A stretch of DNA of 64,000 nucleotides from Gyrodactylus bullatarudis (taxonomy: Eukaryota; Platyhelminthes; Monogenea; Gyrodactylidea; Gyrodactylidae). The stretch covers positions 84,348 through 148,347 of the forward strand of contig SSNU01000031.1 of assembly GCA_012064415.1 (NCBI GenBank), written 5' to 3'. How positions within the stretch are numbered: position 1 is the first letter of the stretch; every line of letters begins with the position of its first letter. Positions 11,113 through 23,233 of this stretch are shown piece after piece. A program made the translations under genes and the position numbers. The notes under the pieces are model-generated. The model did not search any database and was not told the origin of the DNA. It worked only from the letters and a program-made list of their open reading frames with translations.

Positions 11113-14100
11113 ATGGATAATTTCACATGCAATCCTGTTCTTAATTCAACTTTCACATACTTTACAGATTTTTATGGAATTCCAGAGACTCTCATCTTTG
11201 ATCTTATTGCATGGGTCGTAAGCTGTAACATAATATTCATAGTGCTTGATTATTGTATTTTGCATATCTCGAAATTACTTGAACAGATTAGGCCTGTTAT
11301 CTAATAATTCTGGATCAAAGTAATTATAATAATTATTAATTTTAGACAATTAAAAAACTATAACATGTAATTCATTATCATTTCTAAACTTTTTGTTCTC
11401 ATTAGTTGGCAGAATGCATATGGTAATGTACCAGATTCTCAGGTTGTATCAGAGTCTGGATTTAAATGGATGAAAACTATGTTTTCCTTAAAGTTAGTTT
11501 TGCATTTCACCTCCTTGTTCAATAGCGATGAAAAGATAAAAATAACCAGCGGTTCATCAGCTCTTTCGTATATCATATTCTTGAGACTGTTAATGATCTA
11601 CTTGTTATTCGTCACAATAATTTCAATTGTTTTTATACTCCCTTTTAACATAACTGGAAATTTAAACTGTACGTATAATTTACACAACTGTTTTTTCAAG
11701 GGGACAATAGATTCAAATTTAGTATCACAACAATAAGTAATATTAAAAGCACGTCTTTAGTGCTTATTTCCCATGTCATTGCTTCGGGCATCTTTACGAT
11801 TTTGGCCGTAGTTATGATTATCAAGTATATTGATCACCTATGTTCATATGACTTCAAAAATGAAAATTATGTAAGTCATTCTTGGTGATTCTTTCAACAG
11901 TCCAGTGATACCATAATGATATCCGGTGTTTCACGAGGAAAAGTATCATCAGAATTATTAACAGAATACTTTGCTGATCTCTATCAGGATGCAGAAATTA
12001 AATCTGTACAAATTGCTCTGGATATTGACAACTTTTTGGAAATATCTCGCTTAAGTGAATCTGTTGAGAAAATTTATAATTTAATTTTGAAATTGAAGGA
12101 AAACAATTATCAGGTTTCGATACGTTCGTATTGTTGTAAATACGGATATCGTCTTGTTGCAAAAAAGATTTCCTCAAGCGAAACAAGCGACGAGGAAATT
12201 TCCATTGACTCAATTGATTCCTATATTGGACAAAATTTCCTGTGCTGCTGTTTTCATTGTAATAAGTCAGATTTTGATAGAGACGCTCTTGAACATTATG
12301 CACTGTTTAGACAAAAACTGCATGATGAATTGAAGGTGGCAGAAGTTAGAGCATCTAAAATGCCCACAGGGATAGCATTCATTACATTTTCATCAAAATT
12401 AGATGCTTGCAAGTAATTATCTCTCTTTATTATTATTTCAATTTGATAATCGATCGATCTTGTTCGATTTACTCCAAAATATAGAAATTATCACATAATT
12501 TTAAGCTGTATTGATTATAATAAAAAATAATCAAACCCTATCTTCCGAATCAGAGTCTTCCTTTTCTCAATGAATTGGAAATTTTTTCACAACAACCAGC
12601 CTAGTTGAGTCAACTTGAATGTTTTAATGTTGATATTATCAACAGTTGATAAGTTATTGCAATTTTTTCAGTAAAAAATATAAATATATTCAGGAGTAAG
12701 AGAGATCTCCGAAGATTTCGAGAGTTCTCTTGATCATTGATAAAAAATGAATAAATTTTTGTATAGAATTTATCAAGGTTTGAAGTCTCACGAGAAAAGA
12801 ATGCAATCGGTTCATTCAAAAATGCTTAAAGCAAGCGGATGGACAGTGAGAAGGGCTCCAATTCCAGAAGACATCATTTGGTAAGGATTTTTAAAATATT
12901 CATCCTAATTATAAGTCTGATAAGTCTGTTTGTACAGTTTACTTTTTCATTGTCAGTTGGTCAGTTTTCACTCCTAGATTTCATATTTTTTAAATTTTCA
13001 TCAAATTAAAAAATCAAAAGAATTATAGAGTTGATATGGTGCTTCATTCTGATTAAAATGATCGTCCTTGTCAGGATCGAGAATCATTTGACAGGGAAAT
13101 GTCGATTGGGCTGAATGTTGTAGATAGAGTTTGATGGTGGCTTCATTACGTCGGTGTCAAAGAGGTTTGAGGTGCTGATCTATGGATCTGTAATTTTAAA
13201 CACCGTATTCATGTAGGGGAACTATGGGAGTATTTCTAGGTAATGAAGTTTTTTGGTTAAGCTTTAAATGTGTTCTGAGGTATACCTCTGAGAATACACA
13301 GTAGGTAGAGGAATTATCTAATTGGAAACATCTAAGTACAGTACAAAGCCTTGTTCCCATTTCCGAGAATGCTTAAAAATACACCAAAATCATACAATCA
13401 TTTTTGGATAATGTCACAAATACAGTAATTTTAATATCAAAAGTAAAATTCATTGAGAAAAAGTTAGCGCGTATTTGAAAATTGACGTTTATACAACAAG
13501 TTTAATAGAAGACTTTTCTCGTTTTTTGTTGTTCAAATTTTTATGATAATTACTAATTATTAATTAGGAATATCTTGAAAATATTTAAACAGGGGTTTGA
13601 TTTTGTCTTTTGGGAGCGTATTGAGGTTACTTCTAAATCTGCAAGTTAGTGAAAGGATGTTTTGGAGTAGCCGAATTTATGTCTTGTCGTATAAATCTGA
13701 AATTTCGGATTTTGTATTGAAGTAAAGACTATGAATGAGGCTTATATTTTTCTAAGCCAAACCGGTAAAAGACCTGAATCTTAGTTGGATTATTTCAATT
13801 GCCATTTCTGGGTGGTTTCTTGATACGAAATAATCATAGCAGCTCAACAGTCCAATTTGAATAGAATGAAACTGTGAATTATAATTTTTGTTAGTCTTGG
13901 TGTAGAGATTCTACTAGAGAATCTCTCTGAGACTTTTTAGGATTTCACAGATATGATCTTTGGACCCAAGTTTTGTATCAATTGACATTGTCTTGATTGA
14001 TTTGGATAACAAATAGATCTATTGAAAATTTTATAAAATAACATCTCTTTTCTATTCAGGGAAAATCTCAATGTATCTCGGACATTTTGGTGGACCAGGT

Positions 14101-17100
14101 CTATTCTGATCAACATTTTGGTTTTTGTTCTCGTCTTTTTCCTTACAACACCATCTTACATTTTGAATTTATTCATTTACTTGGAAGTCAATAAAGTCAT
14201 TAAAGTGAGTATTTTTGGTTAAAAATTGATTTGGATTTGTAGATTTTTCAGTGTTTATTCTCTACTCCTCTAATTAAATATAAATCCGGGTGTACAGCAA
14301 AAGAATTTTATTGATTTTAACTAGGCGTTTTCAGACTTATTCTAAATCAGCAAAACAGAGGTCAAGATAAATATCCTCAGCCATGCTATTTTAGCTAATT
14401 TTGTATTTACGCTTGAAATTTTATCGTTCGAATAAAAGTCCAAGTTTAAAATCATTTCCATCTTGAATGGATGAAGATGAGTTTTGATTGGTTGTACGTT
14501 TTAGAAAAAATAGAATTTCGTCAACCTACTGTAATATCAATTGGAAATGGAATGACAAGAATCTATCAAAAAAAATTCTGCCTAACTATACCAATATACT
14601 CTGGTTGAAGAAAAAACTTTACTAGGATATTTAATATAAACCAAAAAAATTAATTTTATAACTCAAAATTTAGTAAGCATAAAGCATGAGATGGCAGACA
14701 ATAGTAATCAGTAGGGGGACCAGAAAAAGGCATACTTTATAATTAAAAAAGGCAAATTCATTAAATCGAATGTTTCTCACAAGAAGCATCCCAAGAAGAT
14801 ATCTGCTAAAAGGAGACTCATTGATAATCCAAAAAGTAGCTTCAACAACATATTTAAGCAAAAAAGGTAAATTCATGAAATCGAATATCTCTCACAAGTA
14901 GTGATTGAAAAAAAATTAATCAATTCTTCTAGCCTTTCAAGTGAATAGAATGAGAATGAGATGTTGAGTTGGATAAGCCATTTCTATTGTTTTTTTACCG
15001 AGTCCCCCATAAAATCAGATTCAGACAATGAAAATTTAACCAAGATCAAGATAAACAATGATAAAAAATTTGCACTATCCTTGAAAAAAATGAAAAAGCA
15101 ATCCTTTTTAAAGAGAGGCAAGCCTCCTCCAAATAGGCAAAAAGAAGATAAATAAGCCAAAAAATGATGAAAATTTCTAAGAATGTTTTGTATTTTTGAC
15201 GGATTTAGATGAGAAATAAAAGTAATTGATGGTATTTTTATTTTTGCTAAAAATTGCTATTTTCAAACTATGCAAAATTATTAATTTTGACAAATGGAAT
15301 GCTATTTTAGAAAATAATTTTTGCTATTTTCTGCGTAGTACCCTATTGCTAAAAACAATATCAGCAATTATTAATATTAATAATAATAAATGAGCACCAT
15401 ACCAACTACACCAAATCGACAGAAATTCCATATCTTATTTTACGAATAATTTAATCTTTTTAATCTAACTCAGAATCCACAAATATTTGAGCATTCTAAA
15501 ATATAAATCTATAAATTTTAAACACACTTTTGCGAGTTAAAAAGTTTCTTAGAAAGAAAATTTCGTTCATACAGAATAAAGAAAAAAAAGAATAAGAAAT
15601 CAAGAAAATGCTTTTTACACCACTTAAGCCTCCTTCTTTTGCTGAAAAGATGAACCCAACACTGCTCAATAAAATCATTATCAACATTTTCATTTGTTGG
15701 TATCATTACTACCAACTTTAAGAGCTTCATAAAAACTTTTTTCTGTAGTTTCGACCTCTTGATTAATTTTATCAGATTAATTATTAAAAACATGTTACAT
15801 GAGTTAACTTTTGGCAATAAATTTTTTCTTCAATTCTTGTTTATAAATATCATTTTATCTCAATTTCATTTTAGGGTTAAATTGAGATTTTTACTCTTCT
15901 AGTGACAATTTTTTATATTTTTAGATGAATAAAATTCATTAAAGATTTGATCCCTGATCAGCTTTTTATTCAAAAAATAAATTTTAGTTTCTCAAATTCT
16001 ACATTTCATGGATTTTGATTGTGAAATGAAGCTTTCTCAAGATTTCACCACGAACTACATTTCTTCGGTCACTCTTGAAGGAATTTTGAATGTTCGTATT
16101 GAATAGATTTGGGAAAAACTTCTATCTTCATATTATTTGGATCAAAAAAAATTATTTCAAATGAAAACTCAAGCACTAGATCTAATTCTATCAGAGAGAA
16201 TTAAGATTCATTCTTACTCGCAAGCGCGATACATTTTAAAGACATATTTCTCTATTTAATTGTGTTCCTAAAAATCAAAATAATGAAAATTTGGTACATG
16301 TTCACTGTATGGGGAAATTTTCATCATTCCTGACATTTTTGTAAATAGATCAAATTTCCTAATTTTTTATATTTTTCATTAGGTTTCTCTATTCCAACGG
16401 ATATTTCCATCACTGGTGTTGCTTGCGTCTTCAGCATTGCTGCCCTACTTGGTATATTTATCGGATATCTACTCAAAACATTGGACACATACAAAGCTTA
16501 GTCTAACTATCATGTGGAAGACATTCTTATACCTCTTATTCATGGTCCTGATTCTACCATCACTTGGACTCACTTCAATAAGTGCCTTCATTCAATGGTT
16601 CTTCGACAAGAGCACTTGGGATGCTACTCTTTTTCAAAATTATCCCAATGGTGAGTATTATTAATTTCTTATTTCATCCATTTAATTGGCTGAATCTGCC
16701 AATTTTTCCAAAATATTAGTTGATTTTTTTTGATTAAATTTTTTTATAAGTGCATTTTATTGATTCAAAAAAGATTTGTTTTACTGATGAAAAAAGTTGT
16801 AAAATAAGTAAATTTTCATATCAATACATTAGCTTTAATTATTTCAATATAAGTTTTATGAATTTCATTTCTAAAACATGATGAATAAAATAATAAAAAA
16901 GGTAATTTAGATGAATTTAATTCAATTGAATTTATGGCTCAAGAAAATAATCTGTCTCATGATGGATCCTTTGTTCTTTCTCTAAATCAGATGACTACTA
17001 CACAAATTAATTTGTTGAATATTCTTCGTTGAACTGAAAAAATACTATTTTTAAGGAAATACTGTGTTCGAAGAGAAAAATTCAAAAAGCTCAGAATATA

Positions 17101-20100
17101 ATCTTTTGCACCATTGATTTGCTTTATAAAGACTAATTTTCCTACGCATTTTAAGTTAGTCTAGTTCTTTAACTATTCAGAATTACGTCATGATTCTTTC
17201 ATGTACCAATATTTTTAGCCACTTGGAACCAGAAAAATCGGATATTTTGGGAATGTGTTTTTGATATAGAAAATGGTGCCTTCTTTGTAAAGTATGTTAT
17301 CGGTGCTGCTTTCATTGGTACATCCATGCAGTTGTTACGTGTACCAGCTTTAATTTACAATTTCTTTCTCATTGTCTTCATGAATACACCAGAGAAGAGA
17401 TTACTCGCGAAACAGGTATGTTTCCAAGTTCTTTAATTTTGAGAAATGAAAACAATAAAGCTATTCTCAATGAATTAGGGATTTATGATTTTTACAAAAG
17501 GTTTTTTGCCCTTCTTTACCAAGCTCTCGTACGAAGCCATATTTAGTTGGAATCAAGATTTTATCCCAAATCTGAAGTTATATTTCGGAGTCAATTAGGT
17601 TTTAGTTAATAACCGAAATTTAAAAAAATTCTTATCTTTACATTTTTAATTAGTGATATAAAGAGATCTGAGTTAGTCCTTGAAGACTCGATTGAAGATT
17701 CAACAGAATTGTTCCTGTTGATCCGCTAATTTGTTCAACATGTGCTGAATAAAATAAAGATAATTAATTATTATTAATTCTAGATATTGTAATTAATTAT
17801 CTCTGAATCTTGAAATAAACTTTTTCATTATATTTTAAAACATGAGTATACAACGAGTGGAATAAAAATACCAAATTTCAAGCTAATTTCAGCCAGGAAG
17901 TTATTTTTCACATACTATTGACTTTTTATTGAACTCTTTTCTTTAAATTGTGCAATTTTGATCTCTGATCATGTAATTTTACCAACATTTTATCTATTTT
18001 ATTGAATATTACAATGGATACTTTCTAAGGCTTCTTACATTTCATAGACTTGCAAGAAACAAGTTTTCATACATTTCAAAGTATTCAACTACTGTACTTA
18101 GTCTAGAGTGAAAAAGATAGAGGATGAATTAGCAATCTCCTCAACCTTGAAATTTGGATTGGTATAATATTTTGTAGAATTTCTGTATTAGTTATTTTCT
18201 TTTTATGATAAAATTGAAAATAACGTTTCAAATCATCGAAAAATTCATCATATTCATCAGTATTGCACGTGACAGATAATGAATTGCGTATTTTTTCCAA
18301 TTCAATCTCAAGCATTTTCATTCTCCTGGAAAATGCCTAAACAAAATGGGTTCACTTTTATTCAGTTAATACTCATTTTTAACATTGATTCTTACAATCT
18401 ACGATTGCTCCTTTCTTGAGGCAATAATGATACACCATTTTTATAAAACCATCTTGATGATGAGCGTTGATAAGGGTAGGGAGGCTCCATGATTTGCCCG
18501 CTTTATTTTTAATTCATTTGGTAGATTTATCTTTGCTATTTTTGCCTTAAAATGTTAAAATTTTTTCGAGAAATATACCCTCTGAGTTTCTCCCACATTG
18601 ATTACTAATTTAGTAATTACAGTCAATCACTAAGAGAGTTTAAAGAATAGTGGAATGCTATGGTCTATTCGGTGGTATATAACGTAAATTCAACCCCTCA
18701 GACAAATCCATGTATCTCACTCAGGGACCCTGAGTCAGGGTCTCAACATTGAAGTATAGGAAGGGTAATTAACCCTAGAACGAAATCTCGGGTTATTTTT
18801 CACCCCATTTGTATTGAAACCCCCATAAGAAAAATAAATATTTCGGACGAGGGTTAAGTCGTATGAAAAGTAACTAGTAATTGACAAGAAAGGGTTTAGA
18901 GAGTATCTAATTAGCAGGGCAACCCAAAATATGACTTTAAAAAATCAAAATATGACCATAGAATATACCTTATTCTTGAAAAAATATAACTTGAAATATG
19001 CTTCATAATATGACTTATATGACTAAAAAATAAGAATAATTTACAAGTATTATGATTCATTTTATTTTTATCAAATTTTTTAATGTTATAAATTCTGATA
19101 TTTTCATCATCAAAATTTCTATCTTTTTTAAGAATTGCCTTTGTTATAGAAAAAGATCTTTCCACTTCAGAGGTTGTAGGTTGGCAATTTTGAAGTTTAG
19201 CACACTGAATTGGACTAAGTTGAGTTTTTGACTGATTGATTATTTTAGTCATACCATTCGAAAGCAAACGTTTCTCTATGTAGCTTTTGAGTCCAACCGG
19301 ATCTTCACTGAAATCTAGATTCTTCAATCTGATGTAGAAATCTATAATTAGTGCATCTCGCTCTTGAATTCTAGTGAGGATTTCACTGATAAATCCATAG
19401 CATCTTACGATTGTAGACAACTGATTCTGGATGTTTGGAGCAATAACACTTTTTTTAGCCGCTTCAACTATTTTACCACTAGTTTCCAGGGATGATACTA
19501 TTTTCCGCAAATTAGGAAAATTTTTAGCATAGTACTCGATGGCTTTAAGCCAACTACCCTAGCGAGTGACGACAGGTTTAGGAGGCTGGCCGATTTCTGC
19601 AAAAAGTTTTCTTCTCTTTTTGTTTTTAACTACAAGATCCTTGATTCTAGCTTTCAATTCATCACACTCTTTGAAATAAGCCTTGACTTTGAAGCAGCAG
19701 TTATGCAGTAGATGTGCTAAACAGGTTCCGTGAATTAAATTAGGATAGAGAAGACTCAAAACACTCTCTGTTTCTTTTGATGTGAAGTACGATGCTGCAT
19801 CAGTCAATAGTAATAAGAAATTTATTAGTAATTACTAATTACTAATTAGTAAGGAAAACTATGTTTTCGTTCATGATAAAAATTGTAATGATTTTTTTTG
19901 CATAAATGTCTCAGATTCTGAATTTTCAGAATAAATCCTATAAAACTCTCTCAATTTTCTATTTCTATCTAAAATTTGATCTATTTTATCTGTCTTTCAT
20001 CGTCAACAAAAAGTTTATTCTTTCAATAGAAAATTCAATTCTTTCATTAGTTTTTTTGATTCCACTATTCCTTAAACTCTCTTAGTGATTAACTGTATAA

Positions 20101-21394
20101 TCAGTCAGAAAGTCAAATATCAACATGTATTTATACCATTTATGTACCATTTTCATGTCTATTTCGTACTATGGAACAATTAATTTCGTATTTTTAAAAT
20201 CAATTATGTGAAAAAATAGTCATGTATCCAGTGTAATTGAGAGAATTGAAAAATTAATTCATTATGCTTTCATTTTCATAGAATAAACGATTTTATATTT
20301 TTTTCTTATTATTTTCATTAGTGAAAGCGTAAATTCTGAGGGGGTGAACTTCGATGACCTCCGTATATTGAATTCTTCATTTTTATTGGAACTCATAAAA
20401 ACTCAACAATCATAGATTAAGACTCTGAACAAAGTTTTCTTTAAAATATTTCCCAATTTATTATAAACTTTCGTGGAGAAAGGCGATTTTCAGTTTTTTT
20501 AAAAGAATAGTACGCCATTTAACACTTTTCTGACAATTAATAGGCTTTATTTTTTTCAGAATGTTACTCTAGAATTTCAATATGGACTGGACTATGCCTA
20601 TACATTGTGCATATTTGCAGTTATAATGGCATATAGTGTTTTATGTCCATTGATAACGCCTTTTGGTTAGTTTCCAAGACATTATATACATATTTCTCAA
20701 TTCTGTGTAATGTCTAAAGATACCCGAAGATAAACATTGACCAATACTGTTGGACCCATAGCTAAAAGCTTATAATCCATTCGATAATACTAAACTGAAC
20801 GAAAAAATTAGTAAAATTCATCAACAGTTGTACATCTGTAATTGTAAAAAACTATATACTGTACGACCTCCATTACTTTTAGGTTTATAATTTTGAGAAT
20901 TTCAAGAAATTCAATTAAAAATGAATTTTATTAATCTAGGACTAGTCTGGATGGTTTTCAAATTCTACGTTTCTCGCTACAATCTATACATTGTGTTTAA
21001 ACCTACTGTTATAGACAGGCGAATACACTGGGTCGCATGTGTCTGCCTCTTGATTGCAGTTCTGTCTCTTCAGATGAATCTATTCATTTTTATTAATCTT
21101 CGTTTCCAAAGTATCAAGACAGTCACTTACATTTTATCAGTGATTATTTTTATATTATCGTTGATAACAGTAATATTTGTGTCAATATACTCTTGGAGAA
21201 AGATTGTAACAAGAAAGTTCGATCCTTCCTCTTTAAATGAGAAAGTACCATCTGAACCAAGTATGGATGAAGCGGACGGGACAAAATTCAATGGCCAAGA
21301 GTTTAGAAACTATATGAGACGTTCAATCTCGATAGATCCGTCCTCAAATCAAGATTATGTATCAAATGAAACTCTTCACACGGAAACAGAATGA
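11113..21394 (+). CDS. TMEM63: TMEM63/CSC1 (OSCA-family) mechanosensitive cation channel
   Basis: Ten exons: 11113-11291, 11406-11668, 11701-11870, 11901-12412, 12767-12880, 14060-14204, 16383-16650, 17219-17415, 20560-20665 and 20940-21394. They give about 802 residues, the usual TMEM63 length. Exon 3 has the FSITTISNI membrane segment. Exon 4 is the cytosolic RRM-like domain (TIMISGVSRGKV ... VQIALDID ... GIAFITFSSK). Later exons carry WTVRRAPIPEDIIWENL, SILINILVFVLVFFLTTPSY, NGAFFVKYVIGAAFIGTSM and CPLITPFGLVWMVFKF, all typical of the family. The family forms stretch-activated channels in cell or endolysosomal membranes. All phases close, but the first donor is unclear: the only phase-compatible site I see is a GC at 11292. 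Introns 2 and 3 are 32 and 30 nt; intron 8 holds a hAT element. Confidence 0.92.
12881..14059. other. TMEM63 intron 5, nothing recognised
   Basis: A 1,179-bp intron with GTAAGG donor and TTCAG acceptor. No open frame, inverted repeat or known element stands out. Confidence 0.5.
14205..16382. other. TMEM63 intron 6
   Basis: A 2,178-bp intron. It contains one 39-bp near-perfect direct repeat (see 14745-14898) and scattered short frames with no recognisable domain. Confidence 0.5.
14745..14898 (+). repeat. 39-bp direct repeat pair
   Basis: Copies at 14745-14783 and 14860-14898 share GGYAAATTCATKAAATCGAA and a TCTCACAAG end with three differences, spaced 115 bp apart. They may be a relic of a tandem duplication. 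Confidence 0.6.
16651..17218. other. TMEM63 intron 7, nothing recognised
   Basis: A 568-bp AT-rich intron with no notable structure. Confidence 0.5.
17416..18619. other. 5' part of TMEM63 intron 8, before the hAT element
   Basis: No assignable gene. A 72-codon frame on the minus strand (18103-18321) has no recognisable motif. Confidence 0.4.
18773..18853. mobile_element. piggyBac-type MITE, copy 1
   Basis: An 81-bp element between TTAA sites (18769-18772 and 18854-18857). Ends CCCTAGAACGAAAT and ATTTCGGACGAGGG are inverted and resemble those of the full piggyBac at 4368. The core (TTTGTATTGAAACCCCCATAA) is shared with the copy at 31419-31492. It sits inside the left part of the hAT remnant. 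Confidence 0.8.
18911..19807 (-). pseudogene. hAT-family transposase, N-truncated, with one nonsense codon
   Basis: One continuous 299-codon frame broken by a single TAG at 19561-19559, where the family has tryptophan (TRW; here TR-stop-GSWLKAIEYYAK). The first part shows TDAASYF, the LLYPNLIHGTCLAHLLHN block, and a basic KNKKRRKLF segment. The second ends in the hAT dimerisation motif QPTTSEVERSFSITKAILKK. This pattern fits the BED-finger, CGGBP1-related class of hAT transposase. The BED finger and the first catalytic aspartate are missing, so the 5' end is lost. A TGG-to-TAG change is the only visible break in what remains. Confidence 0.8.
20096..20559. other. 3' part of TMEM63 intron 8
   Basis: No gene or repeat recognised. 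It ends in a pyrimidine-rich TTTTTTCAG acceptor. Confidence 0.5.
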
Positions 21395-21456
21395 TCACAA
21401 ATTATATTAAAACAAAATTCACATTATTTTTGATTCAAATTTATTTTATTGTTATC

Positions 21457-21462
21457 AATAAA
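21457..21462 (+). terminator. TMEM63 polyadenylation signal
   Basis: AATAAA 63 bp after the TMEM63 stop codon. It lies only a few bases from the opposite-strand signal of SMNDC1, so the two transcripts probably overlap at their 3' ends. Confidence 0.6.
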
Positions 21463-21465
21463 AAT

Positions 21466-21471
21466 TTTATT
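21466..21471 (-). terminator. SMNDC1 polyadenylation signal
   Basis: AATAAA on the minus strand, 40 bp after the SMNDC1 stop codon. A second copy lies at 21450-21445. Confidence 0.6.
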
Positions 21472-21510
21472 TACAAGAATATTTAATAATAATCACAAAA
21501 CATAATTTAA

Positions 21511-22787
21511 CTAAATTAATTTAGTTCCAGACTTAATATAAGAGGGATTTGTAGTAAATTTAGTCATCGGTTTACCACCAGTTCCACAAGTTCCAACCCC
21601 AACTTTACCATCAATAGTCTCAGGAGATGAGAATATACTCTTCTTGACCAATTTCTGTTTCTTTTTCATGAAGTTCACCCACTTATTCTTTTCTTTTTCA
21701 CACTGTTTTTCAACCTGCTCGTTCTTCTCGATAAGCTTCTGACGTTTAACTTTCTTTCTTTCAATGTTACGTAAACGTTGCTCATTACTGTTGTGTAAAT
21801 GTTGAAAAAATATATTAGATCAAGATTACGCTTAAATTTGGATATGAAATAGGAAATTCTTTCAAATTACTTGCTCATGAAATGTAACAATACAGATACA
21901 TCCACATATCACTGTGAACTTTTTTTTCAGAAGAATGCATAACGAACTATCATGGATCTGATTATAAGGAAAATCATGATAATAATATTTTAGGATAATT
22001 TCTAAAAAGGTTTTCCAATGCTTAATTTTTACTAATAACTCAGAATGATATACTATAGTAGATAAGTGAATATTTTTATTTAACAAGATGGAAAGTAGAC
22101 TATTCTCAATTTAATGGAACACTCTAATATTCGGAAGCAACTATTCTAAATAATTCTTACTTATACAGCTTCTTTCAAATTTATTGATTTATGATAAGTT
22201 CGGAATAAGAGTCAATAACAACATAAATAAAAAATTTCAAAATACTCACGAGTCAAGGACAACTCTAAAAAATAATAAAGATTAGTTTAGGGATTCGGGA
22301 ATCGGTTAGATGAAACTTGCTTTCTTTTGCCATTAGAACGATCTGGAACTTTCATGGTTATCTTTTTCAAACAATCGATCTATAAAAAATAATTAATTAA
22401 TATTTATCAAGTTAGGATATCAAGAAGTAATAGTCTCACAGGGGAAACATCCATTTTGTTATATTCAGAAAATCTAACAGCAACCGTGTTATCAGGAAGG
22501 ATCTGTACAATTTCTGCTTTATAATACCTATAAAAGTTAAGTTAATGAAAAATATGAAATTACAGTTTATCACTCGAACACATAGCCATACATTGTTCAC
22601 CAACTTTCCATCCGTCTTGAGTTTCTTCGTCGTCGCCAATTATGTCTTGGCTTAATTTTATGATTTCTTCGAGCTGAGATTTAAGCTCAAGTAAAGCTTC
22701 GTTATCTGGTTTAAGGACTAATGCATCGAGTACTTCTTGATATTTTAGTTTATTCTCTTTCAAATCTAAACGGTCTTGTTCACTCAT
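21511..22787 (-). CDS. SMNDC1: survival motor neuron-related splicing factor SPF30 (SMNDC1)
   Basis: Five exons, all phases closing: 22787-22564, 22527-22440, 22379-22321, 22264-22250 and 21787-21511; 220 residues (human 238). The N-terminus is a coiled region with LDALVLKPDNEALLELK. The Tudor domain, which in this family binds dimethylarginine on Sm proteins, is at about 58-105 (GWKVGEQCMAMCSSDKLYYK, VAVRFSEYNKMDV). The basic C-terminal half ends with KSIFSSPETIDGKVGVGTCG, a hallmark of SPF30. It acts in the nucleus in tri-snRNP assembly. Introns are 36, 60, 56 and 462 nt. The third has a GCAAGT donor (GC-AG class) and is the only phase-compatible solution. Exon 4 is a 15-nt microexon. TMEM63 converges on it with 116 bp between stop codons. 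Confidence 0.95.
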
Positions 22788-23233
22788 TTAAAAATTTCAC
22801 TGTCTTTAAAAGTATTTAAACAGTCAGAGAGAAAAAATTTGACTTTTATTTAAATTTAGACTTGAAAACTGTTACAACTTTAAATTTGAAGAATAAATAA
22901 TCATTTTCCGTTAAAACTTCAAATTTTTCTAGATTTCAAGATATAAATTCATCTTGAATATAATAATTCTGAATCAAAACATAATTGAGAAGATTTCAAT
23001 AGACTTTATTGATAGCATTTGTTCAAAAAGACATTTTTTGAATAATAACCAATCAAATGTAATCCAACTCAAAATCTATCCTCTGAAGGCATATTTCAAG
23101 AGGTGATCCAATGAAATTAGAGTAAATTTTTCGATGAATATTTCTACGACGTAATTTTTGTTAATCATACATATGTTTCTTGAATATGCATGATTATTCA
23201 ACGTCACATTCCCTTTCTCTAAAATAGCCTGAT
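22788..23233. promoter_or_regulatory. divergent intergenic region, SMNDC1 / Piccolo-like gene
   Basis: 446 bp between two divergent start codons, presumed to hold both promoters. No specific core element assigned. Confidence 0.45.

Larger units (their letters stand above)
18620..20095 (-). mobile_element. hAT transposon remnant with 37-bp inverted termini
   Basis: The left terminus CAGTCAATCACTAAGAGAGT (18620 on) pairs with the right terminus ending CTCTTAGTGATTAACTG (to 20095); the repeat runs about 37 bp with few mismatches and starts CAG as hAT ends do. The flanking 8 bp (AGTAATTA and TATAATCA) match at only 5 of 8 positions, so the target duplication is eroded or absent. The element lies in TMEM63 intron 8, antisense, and carries a transposase fragment plus a piggyBac-type MITE. 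Confidence 0.75.
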
